DNA of 64,000 nt from Oscillatoria nigro-viridis PCC 7112 (GCF_000317475.1 NC_019729.1:7165445-7229444); one strand, 5' to 3'. Counted from the stretch's first letter, positions 8,301 through 17,052 are shown. Notes: generated from the sequence alone by a model not told the origin. Made by a program: numbers and translations.

Positions 8301-11300
8301 GCAGTTTATGGATTAATTTTGTGCGGAGTGGTGGGAGATATTGAAGGTGGTTATAAATTTGGTCAGCTAGCATTGAGGATGTTGGATCAATTTGGTAAGC
8401 CAGAATTAAAAACTAAAGTCCTTCTTCCATTTAATGACTTCATCCGTCATTGGAAAGCGCCAGCTAAAGAAACGTTGCCATCTTTGTTAGAGGCTTACAA
8501 AAGCGGATTGGAAACAGGACAAGTGGAAGAACGTGCTTGTGCGTCTCAAACTTACTGCGGTTATTCGTACCTCTTCGGCGCTGAATTGTCAGGGCTGGAA
8601 GGCGATATTGCTACTTATGGCGAGGCAATAGAACAATCAAAATATGACCCGATTATTTGGCAGATTAAACCTTTAAAGCAGTCGGTTTTTAATTTATTAG
8701 GTAAGTCGGAAAATCCCTGCTATTTAATTGGGGAAGCCTATGATGAGCGGACTGCGCTATCACTGTTAACGGAAGCTAACGATCGCACTTCGATTTTTGC
8801 CCTGCATTTTTATAAAATGATTCTCTGTTATTTATTCGGGCAATATGCTGAAGCGGTATCAAATGCAGCTTCCACCATGCAGTATGTACAGAGTGCTGCT
8901 GGAACTCTTCAAGTATCATACTGCTATTTTTATGAGTCGCTGGCTCAGCTTTCGTTCTATTCTAATGCTTCTTTTGAGGAGCGAAAGCACTGTTTAAAAA
9001 CAGTCACGGCTAATCAGAAAAAAATGAAAAAATGGGCGCATCACGCCCCAATGAATCACTTGCACAAATTTAATTTAGTTGAGGCAGAAAGATATCGGGT
9101 TATTGGTAAAGATGCACGGGCGATCGACTGTTACGATCGCGCAATCTCCCTCGCCAAAGAAAACGAGTACATCCACGAAGCCGCCCTCGCTTACGAACTC
9201 GCAGCCAAGTTCTATTTATCCAGGGAGAAAGAACTAACAGCCAAAGCTTATATGCAGGAAGCTCGTTACTGCTATCAACTCTGGGGTGCGGCGGCTAAAG
9301 TCAAAGATTTAGAAACGCGATATCCGCAATTATTTACTATCGATCGACCTACAACTAAACCCATTTCAACTACTACATCAACTACGGGCAGCCGTTCTAG
9401 TGATTCCTTGGATATCGCTACAATCATGAAAGCTTCCGAGGCCATTTCTGGCGAAATTGTACAGGATAAGTTACTCTCCAGGTTGATGAAAAATTTGATT
9501 GAAAATGTCGGCGCTCAAAAAGGATATTTAATTTTAGAAAGCCAGGGAAAATTGCTGATTGAAGCTGAAGGTGCAATCAATGATGAACGGATAACAGTGT
9601 TGCAATCTGAGCCTGTTGAAAATTGCCCGGAACTTTCCGAAGCTATTATCAATTATGTCGCTCGAACTAAAGAAAATTTAGTGTTAAATGATGCCACTCG
9701 TGAAGGTAACTTTACGAATGACCCTTACATTAAAGCACGTCAGCCTAAATCTATTTTGTGTGCTGCTTTGATGAATCAAGGTCAACTCGCTGCTATTGTT
9801 TATCTCGAAAATAACCTCACCGCACAAGCTTTTACTCCCGATCGCCTGGAAGTATTACAATTGCTATCGGGACAAGCGGCGATCGCACTTACCAATGCTA
9901 AACTCTTCTCTGAAGTCAAGGAACGCGAAAGCCGGCTGACTCAATTTATCAATGCGATGCCGATTGGAGTAACAGTAATTGACAGCGCCGGACAAATTTC
10001 CTACGCAAATTCAACAGCTTCCCAACTCAGCGGCATCAATTATATACCCGAATTAAATTCCGCTCAATTTGCCGAAATCGGTCAAGCTTATTTAGCAGGA
10101 ACTAACGAGTTATATCCCACCGCACAAATGCCAATAGTGCGTTCTTTGAGGGGTGAAACTGTCAAAGTAGATGATATGGAGTTCCACCGACCTGATAAAA
10201 TTGTTTCCTTGGAAGTTTCCAGCACTCCAATTGTTGACGAAACAGGTAAAATTAATTATGCGATCGCCACATTTCAAGACATCACCGATCGCAAACAAGC
10301 CGAAAAAGTTTTAGCCGATTACAACCGCACTTTAGAACAGCAAGTGAGCGATCGCACTCTCGAACTCCAGCGAGAAATCATCGAGCGACAACGAGCCGAA
10401 GACGCAGCACAAGCAGCCAACCGAGCAAAAAGTACATTCCTCGCAAATATGAGCCACGAATTGCGGACTCCCCTCAATGCAATTCTGGGTTTTTCCCAAC
10501 TGCTGAATCGTTCTTCTAACCTACTGCAAGAACAGCAAGAACACCTGAATATTATCACCCGCAGCGGAGAACATTTGCTCGAACTGATTAACCAAGTATT
10601 AGATTTGTCCAAAATAGAAGCTGGACGCGCGACGCTCAACCAGACAAATTTTGACCTCCACCGCCTGCTGGACGACATCGAAAATATGTTCCAACTTCCG
10701 GCACAAAATAAGGGATTGCAGTTATTAGTAGAGCGGATGGTAGGCGTTCCCCAATATGTGCGAACTGATGAAATAAAATTGCGCCAAATCTTGATTAACC
10801 TGATTTCTAACGCGATTAAATTCACCTCCGAAGGCGGCATTTATGTGAAAATTAAAAATTCCGAGCTTGCTCATCAAATCTACTTTGAGGTTGAAGACAC
10901 GGGAGCGGGAATTGATGCTAGTGAATTAGACAAGATATTTGAAGCTTTTGTTCAAACCAAAACCGGGGAAGAATCGCAACAAGGGACAGGATTAGGTTTA
11001 ACGATCGCACGTTCTTTTGTGCAGTTAATGGGCGGTGAAATGACAGTCAGTTCTCGTGCGGGATGCGGTACTATTTTCAAATTTGACATTAAAGTTAATT
11101 CAGTTGAAAGTGCCGATCGCCAACGGGAACAGCCCACCAGACGAGTTATGGCGATCGCCCCGAATCAACCCCGCTATCGAATTCTCGTTGCAGACGACGC
11201 TTTTGACAACCGCCAACTGCTAGTTAAACTGCTTTCCGCGATCGGTTTTGAAGTCTACGAAGCCAAAAATGGGAGAGAAGCAATAGAAAAGTGGGAGCAA

Positions 11301-11861
11301 TATTCGCCGCACTTAATCTTTATGGATATGCGGATGCCGGTGATGGATGGGTATGAAGCAACCAAACAAATTAAAGAAGGCAACCACAGGGGGATTGCCC
11401 CTACGGAAAACGAGGATTTTGTAGGGGTAGTGCCCCCGTGCCTACCCCAGACAGCAATTATTGCCATAACAGCAAGTAGTTTTGAGGAAGAGAAAGCCGT
11501 TGTTCTTTCTACCGGGTGCGATGATTTTATTCGCAAACCATTTAGAGAAGCAAACATATTTGATGTTCTGCACAAACATATCGGAGTACAATTCGTTTTT
11601 GAAGAGCTAAATGCTGCCCCCACTTTCACAGAAAATGAAGTAAATGTATTGACAAAAACCGCTTTTTCTGAATTGCCTCCTGAGTTAGTAGCCAATCTCC
11701 AGCAAGCCATTAGCAATCTCGATTTAGAACAGATGCAAACAGTCATCAGTCAAATTCGCGAAATCAATCAGCCCTTAGCTAGGGCGAGCGCAGCTTGCAT
11801 TAAAAATTTTCAGTACGAACAGTTGCTAAATTTAATACACACATTAAGGGATGAGACATGA
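5316..11861 (+). CDS. Giant hybrid Ser/Thr kinase - ATPase - GAF - PAS - histidine kinase - receiver protein
   Basis: About 2180 aa. I start at 5316 (MLTFPGVEV...) because relatives begin with a similar PG-x-(8)-YESANS segment; an in-frame ATG at 5283 adds 11 residues. Order: Ser/Thr kinase (about 1-270; VVLKVLK, HKDINPSN, DFG, SPEQTGRMN), a repeat-rich linker (about 315-360), AAA-type ATPase (Walker A GYSGIGKS, Walker B TIFIDDLQWAD), a long alpha-helical TPR-like region (about 700-1350), GAF (about 1375-1530), PAS (about 1535-1665), histidine kinase (NMSHELRTPLNAI, NAIKF, GTGLGLTIA) and a receiver (IFMDMRMPVMDG). It is a soluble sensor feeding a phosphorelay; the input is unknown. The stop overlaps the next start (ATGA). 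Palindromic repeats have entered the linker and the receiver domain without breaking the frame. Confidence 0.9.
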   Translation: MLTFPGVEVTDLIYESANSLVYRAFRQPDSLPVVLKVLKENYPTPQELARYRTEYKITQSLNLSGCIKAYELQPYQNTLVMFVEDFGGESLKIWMQQQKFSIAEFLRIAIATTESLQQLHSAHIIHKDINPSNIVFNLASGELKIIDFGISTQLTRENYTIKNPNILEGTLAYMSPEQTGRMNRSLDYRTDFYSLGATFYELLTNKLPFETQDVLELVHSHLAKQPLSPSQVNPEIPQIISDIVMKLMGKNAEERYQSAIGIKADLEKCLNQLHSNNNIPVFPLGCQDISDRFQIPQKLYGREREIDSLLTAFETVSSHRQDATSSHRQDATSSHRQDACATSGHGEDATNGHGQNTSAASSMMLISGYSGIGKSALVQELYKPITQQRGYFISGKFDQYQRNIPYSAIVNAFQDLAKQLLTESEANLNEWREKLLAALGINGQVMIDVIPEIELIIGKQPAPPELGAAEAENRFNFVFQNFIKVFTKPEHPLTIFIDDLQWADGASLKLMQLLMSASSTGLFLIGAYRDNEVSAAHPLMLTIAEIVKNGAKVDRIFLSPLDLSSVTQLISDALNCQEARVNSLAELVFFKTGGNPFFMNEFLKSLYTEGLLQFDFTPLPHQGGTQGGWQWDLEEIQARNFTDNVVELMAGKIQQLPDNTQETLKIAACIGNQFDLKILASLCEKSVEQTADDLYAAVAENLVVLLGNMGDVELEIAGKLPSSQSLEYKFVHDRIQQAAYSLIADRDKPIVHRKIGKMLLQNTPEERREEKIFDIVNQLNFGNELISDLSEKDELAELNLIAGNKAKASAAFQSAFNYLQTGINLLGENSWLVQYNLSLQLHQEAAEIAYLLGDFERMESLGAVVLKNAKTVLGRAKVIEVKMATHAAKNQLDIAINLGLEFLRQLGVKLPAKPNNLDSIIGLLEVKLTLAGKRIEDLANLPQGSDPAKQAALRILSFMATVAYGVAPQLMPLIVFKQVILSVKYGNYPESLHAYAVYGLILCGVVGDIEGGYKFGQLALRMLDQFGKPELKTKVLLPFNDFIRHWKAPAKETLPSLLEAYKSGLETGQVEERACASQTYCGYSYLFGAELSGLEGDIATYGEAIEQSKYDPIIWQIKPLKQSVFNLLGKSENPCYLIGEAYDERTALSLLTEANDRTSIFALHFYKMILCYLFGQYAEAVSNAASTMQYVQSAAGTLQVSYCYFYESLAQLSFYSNASFEERKHCLKTVTANQKKMKKWAHHAPMNHLHKFNLVEAERYRVIGKDARAIDCYDRAISLAKENEYIHEAALAYELAAKFYLSREKELTAKAYMQEARYCYQLWGAAAKVKDLETRYPQLFTIDRPTTKPISTTTSTTGSRSSDSLDIATIMKASEAISGEIVQDKLLSRLMKNLIENVGAQKGYLILESQGKLLIEAEGAINDERITVLQSEPVENCPELSEAIINYVARTKENLVLNDATREGNFTNDPYIKARQPKSILCAALMNQGQLAAIVYLENNLTAQAFTPDRLEVLQLLSGQAAIALTNAKLFSEVKERESRLTQFINAMPIGVTVIDSAGQISYANSTASQLSGINYIPELNSAQFAEIGQAYLAGTNELYPTAQMPIVRSLRGETVKVDDMEFHRPDKIVSLEVSSTPIVDETGKINYAIATFQDITDRKQAEKVLADYNRTLEQQVSDRTLELQREIIERQRAEDAAQAANRAKSTFLANMSHELRTPLNAILGFSQLLNRSSNLLQEQQEHLNIITRSGEHLLELINQVLDLSKIEAGRATLNQTNFDLHRLLDDIENMFQLPAQNKGLQLLVERMVGVPQYVRTDEIKLRQILINLISNAIKFTSEGGIYVKIKNSELAHQIYFEVEDTGAGIDASELDKIFEAFVQTKTGEESQQGTGLGLTIARSFVQLMGGEMTVSSRAGCGTIFKFDIKVNSVESADRQREQPTRRVMAIAPNQPRYRILVADDAFDNRQLLVKLLSAIGFEVYEAKNGREAIEKWEQYSPHLIFMDMRMPVMDGYEATKQIKEGNHRGIAPTENEDFVGVVPPCLPQTAIIAITASSFEEEKAVVLSTGCDDFIRKPFREANIFDVLHKHIGVQFVFEELNAAPTFTENEVNVLTKTAFSELPPELVANLQQAISNLDLEQMQTVISQIREINQPLARASAACIKNFQYEQLLNLIHTLRDET
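6264..6402 (+). repeat. In-frame 24-bp tandem repeat in the kinase linker
   Basis: Three exact 24-bp units starting at 6264, 6288 and 6312 encode SHRQDATS, followed by degenerate units (SGHGEDAT, NGHGQNTS). The DNA word CACAGGCAAGATGCCTGTGCC inside is nearly palindromic and resembles intergenic repeats of cyanobacteria. The unit length is a multiple of three, so copy number can change without a frameshift. It lies between the kinase and ATPase domains, where a flexible linker tolerates it. Confidence 0.85.
11376..11450 (+). repeat. Palindromic repeat inserted in frame in the receiver domain
   Basis: Arms CACAGGGGGATTGCCCCTAC and GTAGGGGTAGTGCCCCCGTG form an imperfect hairpin inside the coding region. 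The encoded segment (about 20-25 residues, around GNHRGIAPTENEDFVG) falls between the conserved receiver parts MDGYEATKQIK and TAIIAITASSF, where typical receivers have only a short loop. The repeat is related to intergenic GTAGGGGC hairpins of this genome and its length keeps the frame open. Confidence 0.8.
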
Positions 11862-12889
11862 AGAAAAACCTCAGTTTTACCCGCGAAGAAAGTATTTTAG
11901 TTATTGATGATTGTCCTGAAAACTTAAAACTTTTAAGCGGGATACTATCGGCCGCTGGGTATAAAGTTCACCTAGCTCCCAGTGGGAAATTAGCTCTTAA
12001 CTTTATCAAGGCTAACTTACCAGACTTAATTTTACTCGATATTATGATGCCTCACATGGATGGCTATGAAGTCTGCGAGCAGCTCAAAGCTACTCCGAAA
12101 ACTCAAGATATCCCAATAATTTTTATCAGCGCTTTGCAAGAAGTTTTCGATAAGGTAAAAGCATTTTCTCTGGGCGGAATAGACTACATTACAAAACCTT
12201 TTCAACAACAAGAAGTTTTAGTGCGGGTGGAAAATCAATTGCGTCTGAGAAGGATGTCTAAACAACTCATAGACCAAAATATTCTCGAAGAGCGCAACCG
12301 CATGGCGCGGGAAATTCACGACACTTTAGCGCAAACTTTTGCAGGCATTATCATACATTTGGGATCTGCTGAACGGGTAATAGCAGCGAATCCAGAACAA
12401 GCACAAGGACACATGAAAACAGTCTGCGAATTGGCTCGCTCTGGACTTGCTGAAGCACGGCGATCCGTAGAATCTTTGCGGCCGCAACTGTTAGAAGATG
12501 GCGACTTGTATAGCGCTCTCAACCAAATTGCCAAACAAATGTCATCAGATACTGATACGCAAACTATTGTTGAAGTGGTTGGCCCGGCATATTCTCTACC
12601 ATTAGAGGTAGAAAATAATCTGTTGCGGATCGGGCAGGAAGCATTAACAAATACTTTCAAATATGCCAAAGCTACAGCGATCAAAATTGAGTTGGTTTAC
12701 GAAACATCCAAGTTCCTTTTGCGGGTGCAAGACAACGGAGAGGGATTTGATACGGAAAGTCTCTGTTTTAGGAATGGCTTTGGTTTATTGGGAATGAGAG
12801 AACGGGCCGATCGCATTAACGCGCAGCTAACTGTAAACAGCCACCCCGGAGACGGAACAGAAGTTATAGTTTCAGTTAATCGCCAGTAA
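11858..12889 (+). CDS. Receiver domain-histidine kinase (NarX/DesK-type HisKA_3)
   Basis: Product of 343 aa. An N-terminal receiver (about 12-130; VIDDCPEN, LILLDIMMPHMDGYE, ITKPF) is joined to a HisKA_3 dimerization domain (EERNRMAREIHDTLAQTFAG, phosphoacceptor His in the EIHD motif) and an HATPase domain (IGQEALTNTFKYAKA, GFGLLGMRERAD). There are no membrane segments. The start codon overlaps the stop of the giant kinase by 4 bp, implying translational coupling and shared function. This kinase class usually phosphorylates NarL/LuxR-type regulators, and one follows 182 bp downstream. The likely flow is from the hybrid kinase receiver, through this protein, to the NarL regulator; the direction of phosphotransfer is inferred. 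Confidence 0.9.
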   Translation: MKKNLSFTREESILVIDDCPENLKLLSGILSAAGYKVHLAPSGKLALNFIKANLPDLILLDIMMPHMDGYEVCEQLKATPKTQDIPIIFISALQEVFDKVKAFSLGGIDYITKPFQQQEVLVRVENQLRLRRMSKQLIDQNILEERNRMAREIHDTLAQTFAGIIIHLGSAERVIAANPEQAQGHMKTVCELARSGLAEARRSVESLRPQLLEDGDLYSALNQIAKQMSSDTDTQTIVEVVGPAYSLPLEVENNLLRIGQEALTNTFKYAKATAIKIELVYETSKFLLRVQDNGEGFDTESLCFRNGFGLLGMRERADRINAQLTVNSHPGDGTEVIVSVNRQ

Positions 12890-13071
12890 AGTAAGGTGCA
12901 TATTTCGCACCATATAGCAATAATCAATAAGTAGTAAATTTTTTACCCCACCCCAACCCTCCCCGAACCCGCTGGGAGGGAGTAAGAAATTCACAAATGA
13001 TTTAGGATGACTATACATAGTAAGTTTGTAGTGATAACTTCAGTTTTTTTGATAAAATTAACAGGGTAAAC

Positions 13072-13704
13072 ATGATTAACCAATCAAATATTATTCGCGT
13101 TTTAATTGCCGACGATCATTATATTGTGCGGCAAGGTTTAGTGGCGCTGCTGAATCATGAATCAGATGTTAAAGTTGTGGCGCAAGCAAGCAACGGGCAG
13201 GAAGCTGTGACAATGTTTCGCCAACATCAGCCCGATGTAACGCTGATGGATATGCGGATGCCCCAAATGGATGGAGTCGCCGCCATTGCTGCGATTTGTG
13301 CGGAGTTTCCCAGCGCCCGGATTGTGGTGCTGACGACTTATGACGGCGATGAAAACATCTATCGCGGATTGCAAGCTGGTGCTAAGGGCTATCTGCTTAA
13401 GGATGCGGAACCAAAGGAGCTTTTAGCAGCAATTCGGGCGGTTTTTGAGGGTAAAAAGTACATTCCGCTGGCAGTGGGTGTTAAGTTAGCCGATCGCCTG
13501 AGTGGGCCTGAATTGAGCGATCGCGAATTAGAAGTCATCCGCCTCATAGTCGCTGGTAAAAGCAACAGCGAGATTAGTGAAGTTCTGCACATCAGCGAAA
13601 GCACCGTCAAGTTTCACATCAACAATATTTTGAGCAAAATGGGAGTTAGCGATCGCACGCAGGCCGCGATTTCCGCCTTAAAACGGGGGATTGTCAGCCT
13701 GTAG
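13072..13704 (+). CDS. NarL/LuxR-family response regulator
   Basis: Product of 210 aa. The N-terminal receiver has the acidic pocket (IADDH), phosphoacceptor Asp in VTLMDMRMPQMDG, and Thr/Lys switch residues (VVLTTYDG, GYLLKDA). The C-terminal LuxR helix-turn-helix runs from about residue 145 (LSDRELEVIRLIVAGKSNSE, then STVKFHINNIL). It is a DNA-binding transcription activator or repressor, the expected output of the upstream HisKA_3 kinase. Its targets are unknown. The 182-bp gap before it has a run of pyrimidines and a T-rich stretch but no clear terminator, so it may be in the same operon or have its own promoter. Confidence 0.92.
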   Translation: MINQSNIIRVLIADDHYIVRQGLVALLNHESDVKVVAQASNGQEAVTMFRQHQPDVTLMDMRMPQMDGVAAIAAICAEFPSARIVVLTTYDGDENIYRGLQAGAKGYLLKDAEPKELLAAIRAVFEGKKYIPLAVGVKLADRLSGPELSDRELEVIRLIVAGKSNSEISEVLHISESTVKFHINNILSKMGVSDRTQAAISALKRGIVSL

Positions 13705-13847
13705 TTGAACGATCGGTATTTTTTTTACTGATAAATATGACTATTATGACTGCAAATAATGATAAATAAGACCTTAAGTTTTATGTAAAAACTTTTTAGT
13801 AAGGCTAAGCTGGAACTCCTAGGACAAATTAGCCCTGCTCAAAAAAA

Positions 13848-16010
13848 ATGCTTTATTCATTTTTGTCCAAATCTCAAGTCAAAGTCCGCGTTTTAAAACA
13901 GTTTGCAGCCGCTGTTTCGGCGTCTTTAGCACTTAGTGCAACAACCAGTTTGAAACCCTCGCCGGTATTAGCAGCTAGCAATATCCCCCCCGCAACTCAA
14001 ACCTCGACTCAGTTAGTCGCCAAACCTAATTCTAGCTTGCAGCTAGGGCAGTTGCGTACCACTGTTCCCGTGCAGACAATGCAGCTCGATCCGGGCGGAT
14101 TTATCCCGATCGCGATCGGCGGTATGATAATTATTCTGGTGCTGCCGCTATTTTTTGGCGGATTGGTAGTAATTGGCGATCGCGAAGTTGGCATTGTCAG
14201 TAAAAAGTTTAGCTTCGGCGGCAAGTCTTTACCGCCCGGAGACTTAATTGCCTTAAACGGAGAAGCTGGATATCAAGCTGATACTTTGCCCCCCGGTTGG
14301 CACTGGGGTTATTGGCCTTTGCAGTACAACGTTCGCAAAGAGTCTCTGACTGTAGTTCCCCAAGGTGAAATTGCCCTGATTATCGCCGCAGGTGGTAAGT
14401 CAATTCCACCGCAGCGCATCCTCGGCAAAATCACAGAATGCGACAACTTTCAAGATGCTCGCCAATTCCTCAAAGGCGGCGGCGAAAAAGGTAGACAACT
14501 CGGCATCTTGACTGGCGGTAGCTATCGAATTAATACAGCATTATTTACAGTAATTACAGCGGCAAATGCTGCCAAACACGGGATGACACCCGAACAATTA
14601 AAGCTGTACAAAATTGCCCCAGATAAAGTAGGAATCGTCACAACTTTTGACGGCATTCCAATTCAAGATGGCGAAATTGCCGGCCCGATTATTCCGAATC
14701 ACGACAACTTCCAAAACGCGCAAAAATTTATCACTGCCGGCGGGCGGCGCGGCTTGCAGGAACAGGTTTTGCTTTCCGGTTCGTGGAACCTAAATCCTTG
14801 GTTTGTCGGGGTTGACCCAGTGGCGATGACCGAAATCCCGATCGGCTATGTCGGCGCGGTGATTTCTTATGTCGGCAAAACCTCAGAAGATGTGAGCGGC
14901 GCTGCTTTCACTCACGGAAATTTAGTAAATGTGGGCAATAAAGGGGTGTGGGTAACTCCCCTTTATCCGGGGAAACATCCGCTGAACACTCGCATTTTGA
15001 AAGTAGAGTTAGTGCCGACTACTAATATAGTATTGAATTGGTCTGGTAAAACAGAACGCCACAGTTACGATTCTAAACTTTCGTCTTTAACCGTGCGTTC
15101 TCAAGACGGTTTTGCCTTTGATTTAGAAGTAGCTCAGATTATTCACGTCGGCGCTTTGGATGCTCCAAAAGTCATCTCTCGCGTCGGTTCGATGCAGAAT
15201 TTAGTAGACCACGTTTTGCAGCCGACAATTGGGAATTATTTCCGCAATTCGGCTCAAGCTTATTCTGTATTAGATTTTCTCTCCGCAAGAAGCGGCAGGC
15301 AAGCGGAAGCAGCCGAGTATATCAAAGCAGCTTTGCGTACCTACGACGTGCAGGCAATTGATACTTTAATCGGGGATATATTGCCGCCTGCAGAGTTGAT
15401 GCAAACTCAAACCGATCGCAAAATTGCTGAGGAACAGTGCAAAACTTATGAGGTGCAGCAATTAGCACAAACTCAGCGGCAACAATTGGTGCGGGAAACG
15501 GCGCTGGCTGAGATTCAGCAAGAGATGGTGAAATCCGAACAAGGCGTGAAGATTTCTGAGTTGAAAGCCAATTCTCAGGTTAAACAAGCTCAAGGCGAAG
15601 CTGAGTCGATTCGGGTGAAGGGAAATGCTCAAGCTGAAGCTTATCGCGCGGGTGTTGTAGCTTTGGGAGGTTCGGGTTATACGGCTTTGCAGTTAATGCA
15701 AATTATAGGCGATCGCAAAGTGCGAGTTGTGCCGGATGTTGCGGTAACAGGCAACGGTAGCAGTGGGGGTTTAGTTGACGGTTTGCTGGGGATGATGATG
15801 TGGAATCAAACGAGCAAAAATGGAGAAAATGGCGGGGAGTTGCCGGTAGTTAAGTTACCGAAATCGGAACCTGCGGCCAAGTTACCAGTAGCCGAGGTAA
15901 ATTCTGTTAAGCCGCCGGCATCTCGCGCTAATTCCCCTGTTGCGAATTCTGAGGCTGATATTGATTCGCTGTTTGATGAATTGCCGTTTGACGATCGATC
16001 TTTTAGTTAG
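13848..16010 (+). CDS. SPFH/band 7 (flotillin-like) membrane protein
   Basis: Product of 720 aa. An N-terminal signal-like stretch (about 16-45, ending VLAAS) is followed by a strong membrane segment (about 86-112; IAIGGMIIILVLPLFFGG) and a band 7/SPFH region (from about 112: VVIGDREVGIVSKKF, then PPGWHWGYWPLQYNVRKESL). Residues about 515-610 are a Gln/Glu/Ala-rich coiled coil (EEQCKTYEVQQLAQTQRQQL) typical of flotillins, and the C-terminus is low-complexity and acidic. Such proteins build membrane microdomain scaffolds. The gene stands alone; the neighbouring signalling genes end 143 bp upstream. I cannot tell whether the N-terminal hydrophobic stretch is cleaved. Confidence 0.85.
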   Translation: MLYSFLSKSQVKVRVLKQFAAAVSASLALSATTSLKPSPVLAASNIPPATQTSTQLVAKPNSSLQLGQLRTTVPVQTMQLDPGGFIPIAIGGMIIILVLPLFFGGLVVIGDREVGIVSKKFSFGGKSLPPGDLIALNGEAGYQADTLPPGWHWGYWPLQYNVRKESLTVVPQGEIALIIAAGGKSIPPQRILGKITECDNFQDARQFLKGGGEKGRQLGILTGGSYRINTALFTVITAANAAKHGMTPEQLKLYKIAPDKVGIVTTFDGIPIQDGEIAGPIIPNHDNFQNAQKFITAGGRRGLQEQVLLSGSWNLNPWFVGVDPVAMTEIPIGYVGAVISYVGKTSEDVSGAAFTHGNLVNVGNKGVWVTPLYPGKHPLNTRILKVELVPTTNIVLNWSGKTERHSYDSKLSSLTVRSQDGFAFDLEVAQIIHVGALDAPKVISRVGSMQNLVDHVLQPTIGNYFRNSAQAYSVLDFLSARSGRQAEAAEYIKAALRTYDVQAIDTLIGDILPPAELMQTQTDRKIAEEQCKTYEVQQLAQTQRQQLVRETALAEIQQEMVKSEQGVKISELKANSQVKQAQGEAESIRVKGNAQAEAYRAGVVALGGSGYTALQLMQIIGDRKVRVVPDVAVTGNGSSGGLVDGLLGMMMWNQTSKNGENGGELPVVKLPKSEPAAKLPVAEVNSVKPPASRANSPVANSEADIDSLFDELPFDDRSFS

Positions 16011-16033
16011 GCTGTGAATTTTGTAATGATCAC

Positions 16034-16098
16034 TGTAGGGGCGGGTTCACCAACCATCTGTGCCTAAAACAGATAATTTCATAAACCCGCCCCCACCC
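16034..16098. repeat. GTAGGGGCGGGTT hairpin repeat
   Basis: TGTAGGGGCGGGTTCACCAA and, about 35 bp later, TAAACCCGCCCCCACCC form an inverted repeat. It is the same family as the copies at 470-815. It sits just after the SPFH gene and could act as a transcript end, but no T-run follows. Confidence 0.7.
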
Positions 16099-16151
16099 AA
16101 CCGTAAATATTCATCTACCTTTTTCAAAATACAAGGGGAAGCATTGGAAAT

Positions 16152-16568
16152 TCAAGCAGTTTTTTTGACTGGATGCAGTGGAAAGAAAACAGCAGGCGAG
16201 ACACTGAAAAACTCTGCAAGTTTTTGTATGTGTTCAGTTGTAAGTTGACGCTTTTCATTGAGGATATCTGAGACAATAGACTCGGTTTTAAAAATAGGAA
16301 CTAGGTCTTTTTGTCTCAGGTTAAATTCTTCGATTAAAGCTTTTAACAGTTCTACTCCGTAAATGTCAGGTATGGGTTCTCAAGTTTGCTCGTACTGATA
16401 AACAAGGGTTCCCAGTACGTTGAGGTAGTCGCGTTCGTCGGGAGTCAGTTCGCCTTTGTCCAACAGAGAGTCGATCTTTTTTTGAGTTGCAGTTAATTCC
16501 TATTCACCAGTTATGGGTCGGGGAGGAAATGTTTTGAGTAGTTCGATATAAGCGCTAGAGTTGTTCAT
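16152..16568 (-). pseudogene. HigA-like HTH antitoxin with two nonsense codons
   Basis: One continuous frame of 139 codons from ATG at 16568 to TGA at 16152 reads as a HigA/HTH antitoxin: a lead segment (YIELLKTFPPRPIT), an acidic middle (LLDKGELTPDERDYLNVLG), then the XRE helix-turn-helix (KALIEEFNLRQKDLVPIF, SIVSDILNEKRQLT) and the closing LAEFFSVSPAVFFP. It is interrupted by TAG at 16500-16502 (codon 23) and TGA at 16380-16382 (codon 63). Both sit where relatives have sense codons, and the sequence on each side stays coherent, so these are point mutations with no shift of frame. No HigB-type toxin is seen next to it. An internal restart after codon 63 could in theory make the HTH part alone. 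Confidence 0.8.
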
Positions 16569-16767
16569 GTAACTAGGCAATATTAAGCAAGTAATATTTG
16601 ATCGTTTTAGTTGAATGATGTAATTGTTTAACCGCAGATTAACGCCGATTAACGCGGATATAATTTAGTTATTTATCCCTCATAACTCTTGAGGCAATTG
16701 ATCGCGGTTGAAAACTTTGTACCGATCGCAGTACAATCGATCGATATTGCATCTGAGGAATCTCCCC

Positions 16768-17052
16768 ATGTCAGAACAGTTTTCCACTGAGATTAGCGAT
16801 CGCATCTGCACTCACATGAACGAAGACCATGCTAGTGCTGTGGTGCTATACGCTCAAGCATTTGGCGACCAACCGCAGGCAACGGAAGCTCAAATGCTCG
16901 CTATTGATGCCAACGGCATGGATTTAACCGCTAAAGTCAACGACGAAACAGTGCCTGTCAGAGTTAAATTCGATCGCACTTTAAAAGACGCCGAAGATGC
17001 TCACCACACTCTCATTGAAATGGTGAAACAAGCTCGAAAAGTTGCTAAGTAG
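16768..17052 (+). CDS. DUF2470 domain protein
   Basis: Product of 94 aa. The start at 16768 is chosen because TGAGGAATC lies just upstream; an in-frame ATG at 16708 would add 20 unconserved residues. The protein is a single DUF2470 unit: ICTHMNEDHASAVVLYAQAFG near the start, MLAIDANGMDL in the middle and a C-terminal amphipathic helix (HHTLIEMVKQARK). The domain is found alone in cyanobacteria and as the C-terminal part of HugZ-type heme-degrading or pyridoxamine oxidase-like proteins in plants and bacteria. A heme-related role is known for relatives, but nothing here proves it for the stand-alone form. Confidence 0.85.
   Translation: MSEQFSTEISDRICTHMNEDHASAVVLYAQAFGDQPQATEAQMLAIDANGMDLTAKVNDETVPVRVKFDRTLKDAEDAHHTLIEMVKQARKVAK

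Noticed and set aside
10319..10840. 173-codon frame antisense to the histidine kinase domain
   Set aside because: It is fully inside a conserved coding region and its sequence mirrors the codon bias of the sense gene.
16060..16248. Short plus-strand frame after the SPFH gene
   Set aside because: It begins inside a dispersed hairpin repeat and runs over the opposite-strand antitoxin remnant.
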